From NCBI GenBank assembly GCA_036399715.1, contig DASWMO010000298.1, positions 1 through 7,384 of the forward strand: a DNA stretch of 7,384 nt, in the 5' to 3' direction. The notes beneath the pieces were generated by a model. That model did not search any database. It had not been told where the DNA came from and worked only from the letters and a program-made list of their open reading frames with translations. Positions 6,372 to 7,384 of the stretch are shown here, piece by piece (the first letter of the stretch is position 1; each line of letters begins with the position of its first letter). Source of the stretch: DASVSE01 sp036399715. GTDB taxonomy: Bacteria; Bacteroidota; Rhodothermia; Rhodothermales; Rubricoccaceae. A program made the translations under genes and the position numbers.

Positions 6372-6601
6372 GGATCACGGACCTCGTCGTCGGCGAGACG
6401 TACGTCGTCACGCAGCCCTTTCGGGATGCGCGCGGCGTGCTCGTGCAAACCGGCGACCTCCAGACCTACGAGGGCTACGCGTTCCTCCCCCACGCGGGCG
6501 GCTTCGCGGTCCGCTTCCGCCAGGAGACGCTGCACTTCCAGGAGGACGACCAGGCCGAGATCGTCGAGCACGCCGAGCGCTTTTTCCAGCCCACCAGCTA
6601 G
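6368..6601 (+). CDS. Small DUF3601-like protein, translationally coupled to acyl-CoA oxidase
   Basis: This 77-aa protein starts inside the preceding stop codon (ATGA, 6368-6371), which strongly suggests one transcript and translational coupling. The sequence begins MRITDLVVGETYVVTQPF, then GDLQTYEGYAFLPHAGGF, and ends in an acidic amphipathic helix (QAEIVEHAERFF). It has no signal peptide, membrane segment or cysteine, so it should be a small cytoplasmic, mostly beta protein with a C-terminal helix. The order (entry strand, F-x-D-x-x-G, a Y/F-x-P turn, a strand, then a Q-x-x-I helix ending in FF) resembles DUF3601 proteins, whose function is unknown. The coupling hints at a role linked to the oxidase, but small unrelated genes also end up in this arrangement. 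The coding call is firm from frame, codon pattern and overlap; the family name is a recollection. Confidence 0.8.
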   Translation: MRITDLVVGETYVVTQPFRDARGVLVQTGDLQTYEGYAFLPHAGGFAVRFRQETLHFQEDDQAEIVEHAERFFQPTS

Positions 6602-6613
6602 GCGCGTTGTCTG

Positions 6614-7384
6614 TCAGCTTGCAGCCGTGTCGTCGACGCGGACCGTCGCGACGATAGGGAGGTGGTCCGAGCCGCGGCGGGCTGCGTCGGTCGTGTGCGC
6701 ATGGATGGCGTCGAGGCGCGCGCCGCGGGCGTAGAGCCGGTCTAGGGCGAGGACCGGCCGGACGGACGGGTACGACGCCGGCCACGCCGCGTTGTCGTGC
6801 CGCTGCTCGAAGGCCCGATCCAACTCACGCGACGCGACCGTCCGCCGCCACGCGTTCATGTCGCCGAGGAGGACGGCCGGGCCGTCGGCGAGACGCGGGT
6901 GATCGAGAAGCGCTCGGACCTGCCGGGCGCGCGTGCGGTCCACGAGCGCGAGGTGCGTCGCGGCGATCGTCAGGCCGTGCCCGGCGAGCGTGACCGCGAG
7001 CGCGGCGCGGCGCTCGAACCGACCGAACGAGAGGTCGATGACGTGCGCGCCGGCGAGTGGCACGCGCGACAGGACCGCGTTGCCCAGCGCGCCGCGCTTG
7101 TGCTGCCGCGTCACCCCGAAGGCGAGGTGGGCACCGAGGCGCCGCGCCGCCTCGCGCAGCGGGTCCTCACGGTCCGTCGGCTGGAGCACCTCCTGAAGCG
7201 CGACCACGTCGGCGTCGAGCTCCATCAGGACGTCGAAGGCCCGCTCGGGGTCGAAGGCCCGCCCGCCGCGGACGCCCGCCCAGCGGTGCACGTTGTACGA
7301 CGCGACGCGGAGCGGCGCGCCCGGGAGCGGCGGCAGCGGCGCGCCCGGCGGGGCCGCGACGAGCTCGGAGACGTAGGGCACGAC
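6614..7384 (-). CDS. Endonuclease/exonuclease/phosphatase (EEP) family protein, start at or beyond window edge
   Basis: The frame runs from a TGA (6616-6614) to the right edge. The first possible start inside is GTG at 7381-7379, giving 255 aa; an upstream start outside the window is equally possible because the frame is still open at 7384. Counting from that GTG, the EEP motifs appear in order: SYNVH (28-32, Asn30 metal/phosphate site), ALQEV (61-65, Glu64 metal ligand), GNAVLSR (100-106), THLAL (142-146, His143), LLGDMN (171-176, Asp174 and Asn176), LDRLYAR (213-219) and GSDHLPIVATV (237-247, Asp239-His240 catalytic pair). All key residues of a Mg-dependent phosphodiesterase are present. 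Substrates in this superfamily include DNA, RNA, sphingomyelin and inositol phosphates; none can be chosen here. No signal peptide is visible within the window. It converges on the DUF3601-like gene with 12 bases between stop codons. Confidence 0.92.
   Translation of the reverse strand, partial: VVPYVSELVAAPPGAPLPPLPGAPLRVASYNVHRWAGVRGGRAFDPERAFDVLMELDADVVALQEVLQPTDREDPLREAARRLGAHLAFGVTRQHKRGALGNAVLSRVPLAGAHVIDLSFGRFERRAALAVTLAGHGLTIAATHLALVDRTRARQVRALLDHPRLADGPAVLLGDMNAWRRTVASRELDRAFEQRHDNAAWPASYPSVRPVLALDRLYARGARLDAIHAHTTDAARRGSDHLPIVATVRVDDTAAS

Noticed and set aside
1..7384. CRISPR array, insertion sequence, toxin-antitoxin or defence system
   Set aside because: No regularly spaced repeats, transposase motifs, terminal inverted repeats or recognisable defence genes on either strand.

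Overview
The window is very GC-rich chromosomal DNA. Its coding regions use mostly G/C-ending codons, and I see no clear Shine-Dalgarno sequence ahead of the starts examined. An S46-family dipeptidyl-peptidase, Bacteroidota-like promoter boxes (TAGnTTGR, close to TAnnTTTG) and a phytase-like lipoprotein point to a high-GC member of the Bacteroidota/Rhodothermota side, such as the Rhodothermales (Rubricoccaceae- or Salinibacter-like). That placement is inference from gene types and composition, not a phylogenetic result.

Layout, left to right. (1) Bases 1-596, minus strand: the N-terminal 198 codons of a lipoprotein of the phytase-like/esterase-like family, cut by the window edge. (2) Bases 678-764, plus: tRNA-Ser(CGA) with its own candidate promoter box and a downstream hairpin. 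(3) Bases 997-3138, plus: a secreted S46 dipeptidyl-peptidase with the complete catalytic triad and an Arg at the specificity position, suggesting the DPP11 (Asp/Glu-preferring) type. (4) Bases 3162-3202: a strong hairpin between convergent genes, probably a bidirectional terminator. (5) Bases 3213-3752, minus: a membrane-anchored monoheme c-type cytochrome. (6) Bases 3753-3887: divergent intergenic region. (7) Bases 3888-6371, plus: an acyl-CoA oxidase/dehydrogenase with an extra N-terminal TerB-like helical domain and a Pro-rich C-terminal tail. It overlaps by ATGA a 77-aa DUF3601-like protein (6368-6601). (8) Bases 6614-7384, minus: an endonuclease/exonuclease/phosphatase-family protein, convergent with the previous pair; its start is at or beyond the right edge.

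Functionally this looks like housekeeping and scavenging content of an aerobic heterotroph: periplasmic peptide trimming, fatty acyl-CoA oxidation, a small cytochrome and a tRNA. There is no sign of a mobile element, CRISPR array, defence island or biosynthetic cluster. The points most worth a second look are the TerB-acyl-CoA oxidase fusion with its coupled small partner, the specificity-pocket residues of the S46 peptidase, and the recurring TAGnTTGR promoter box.
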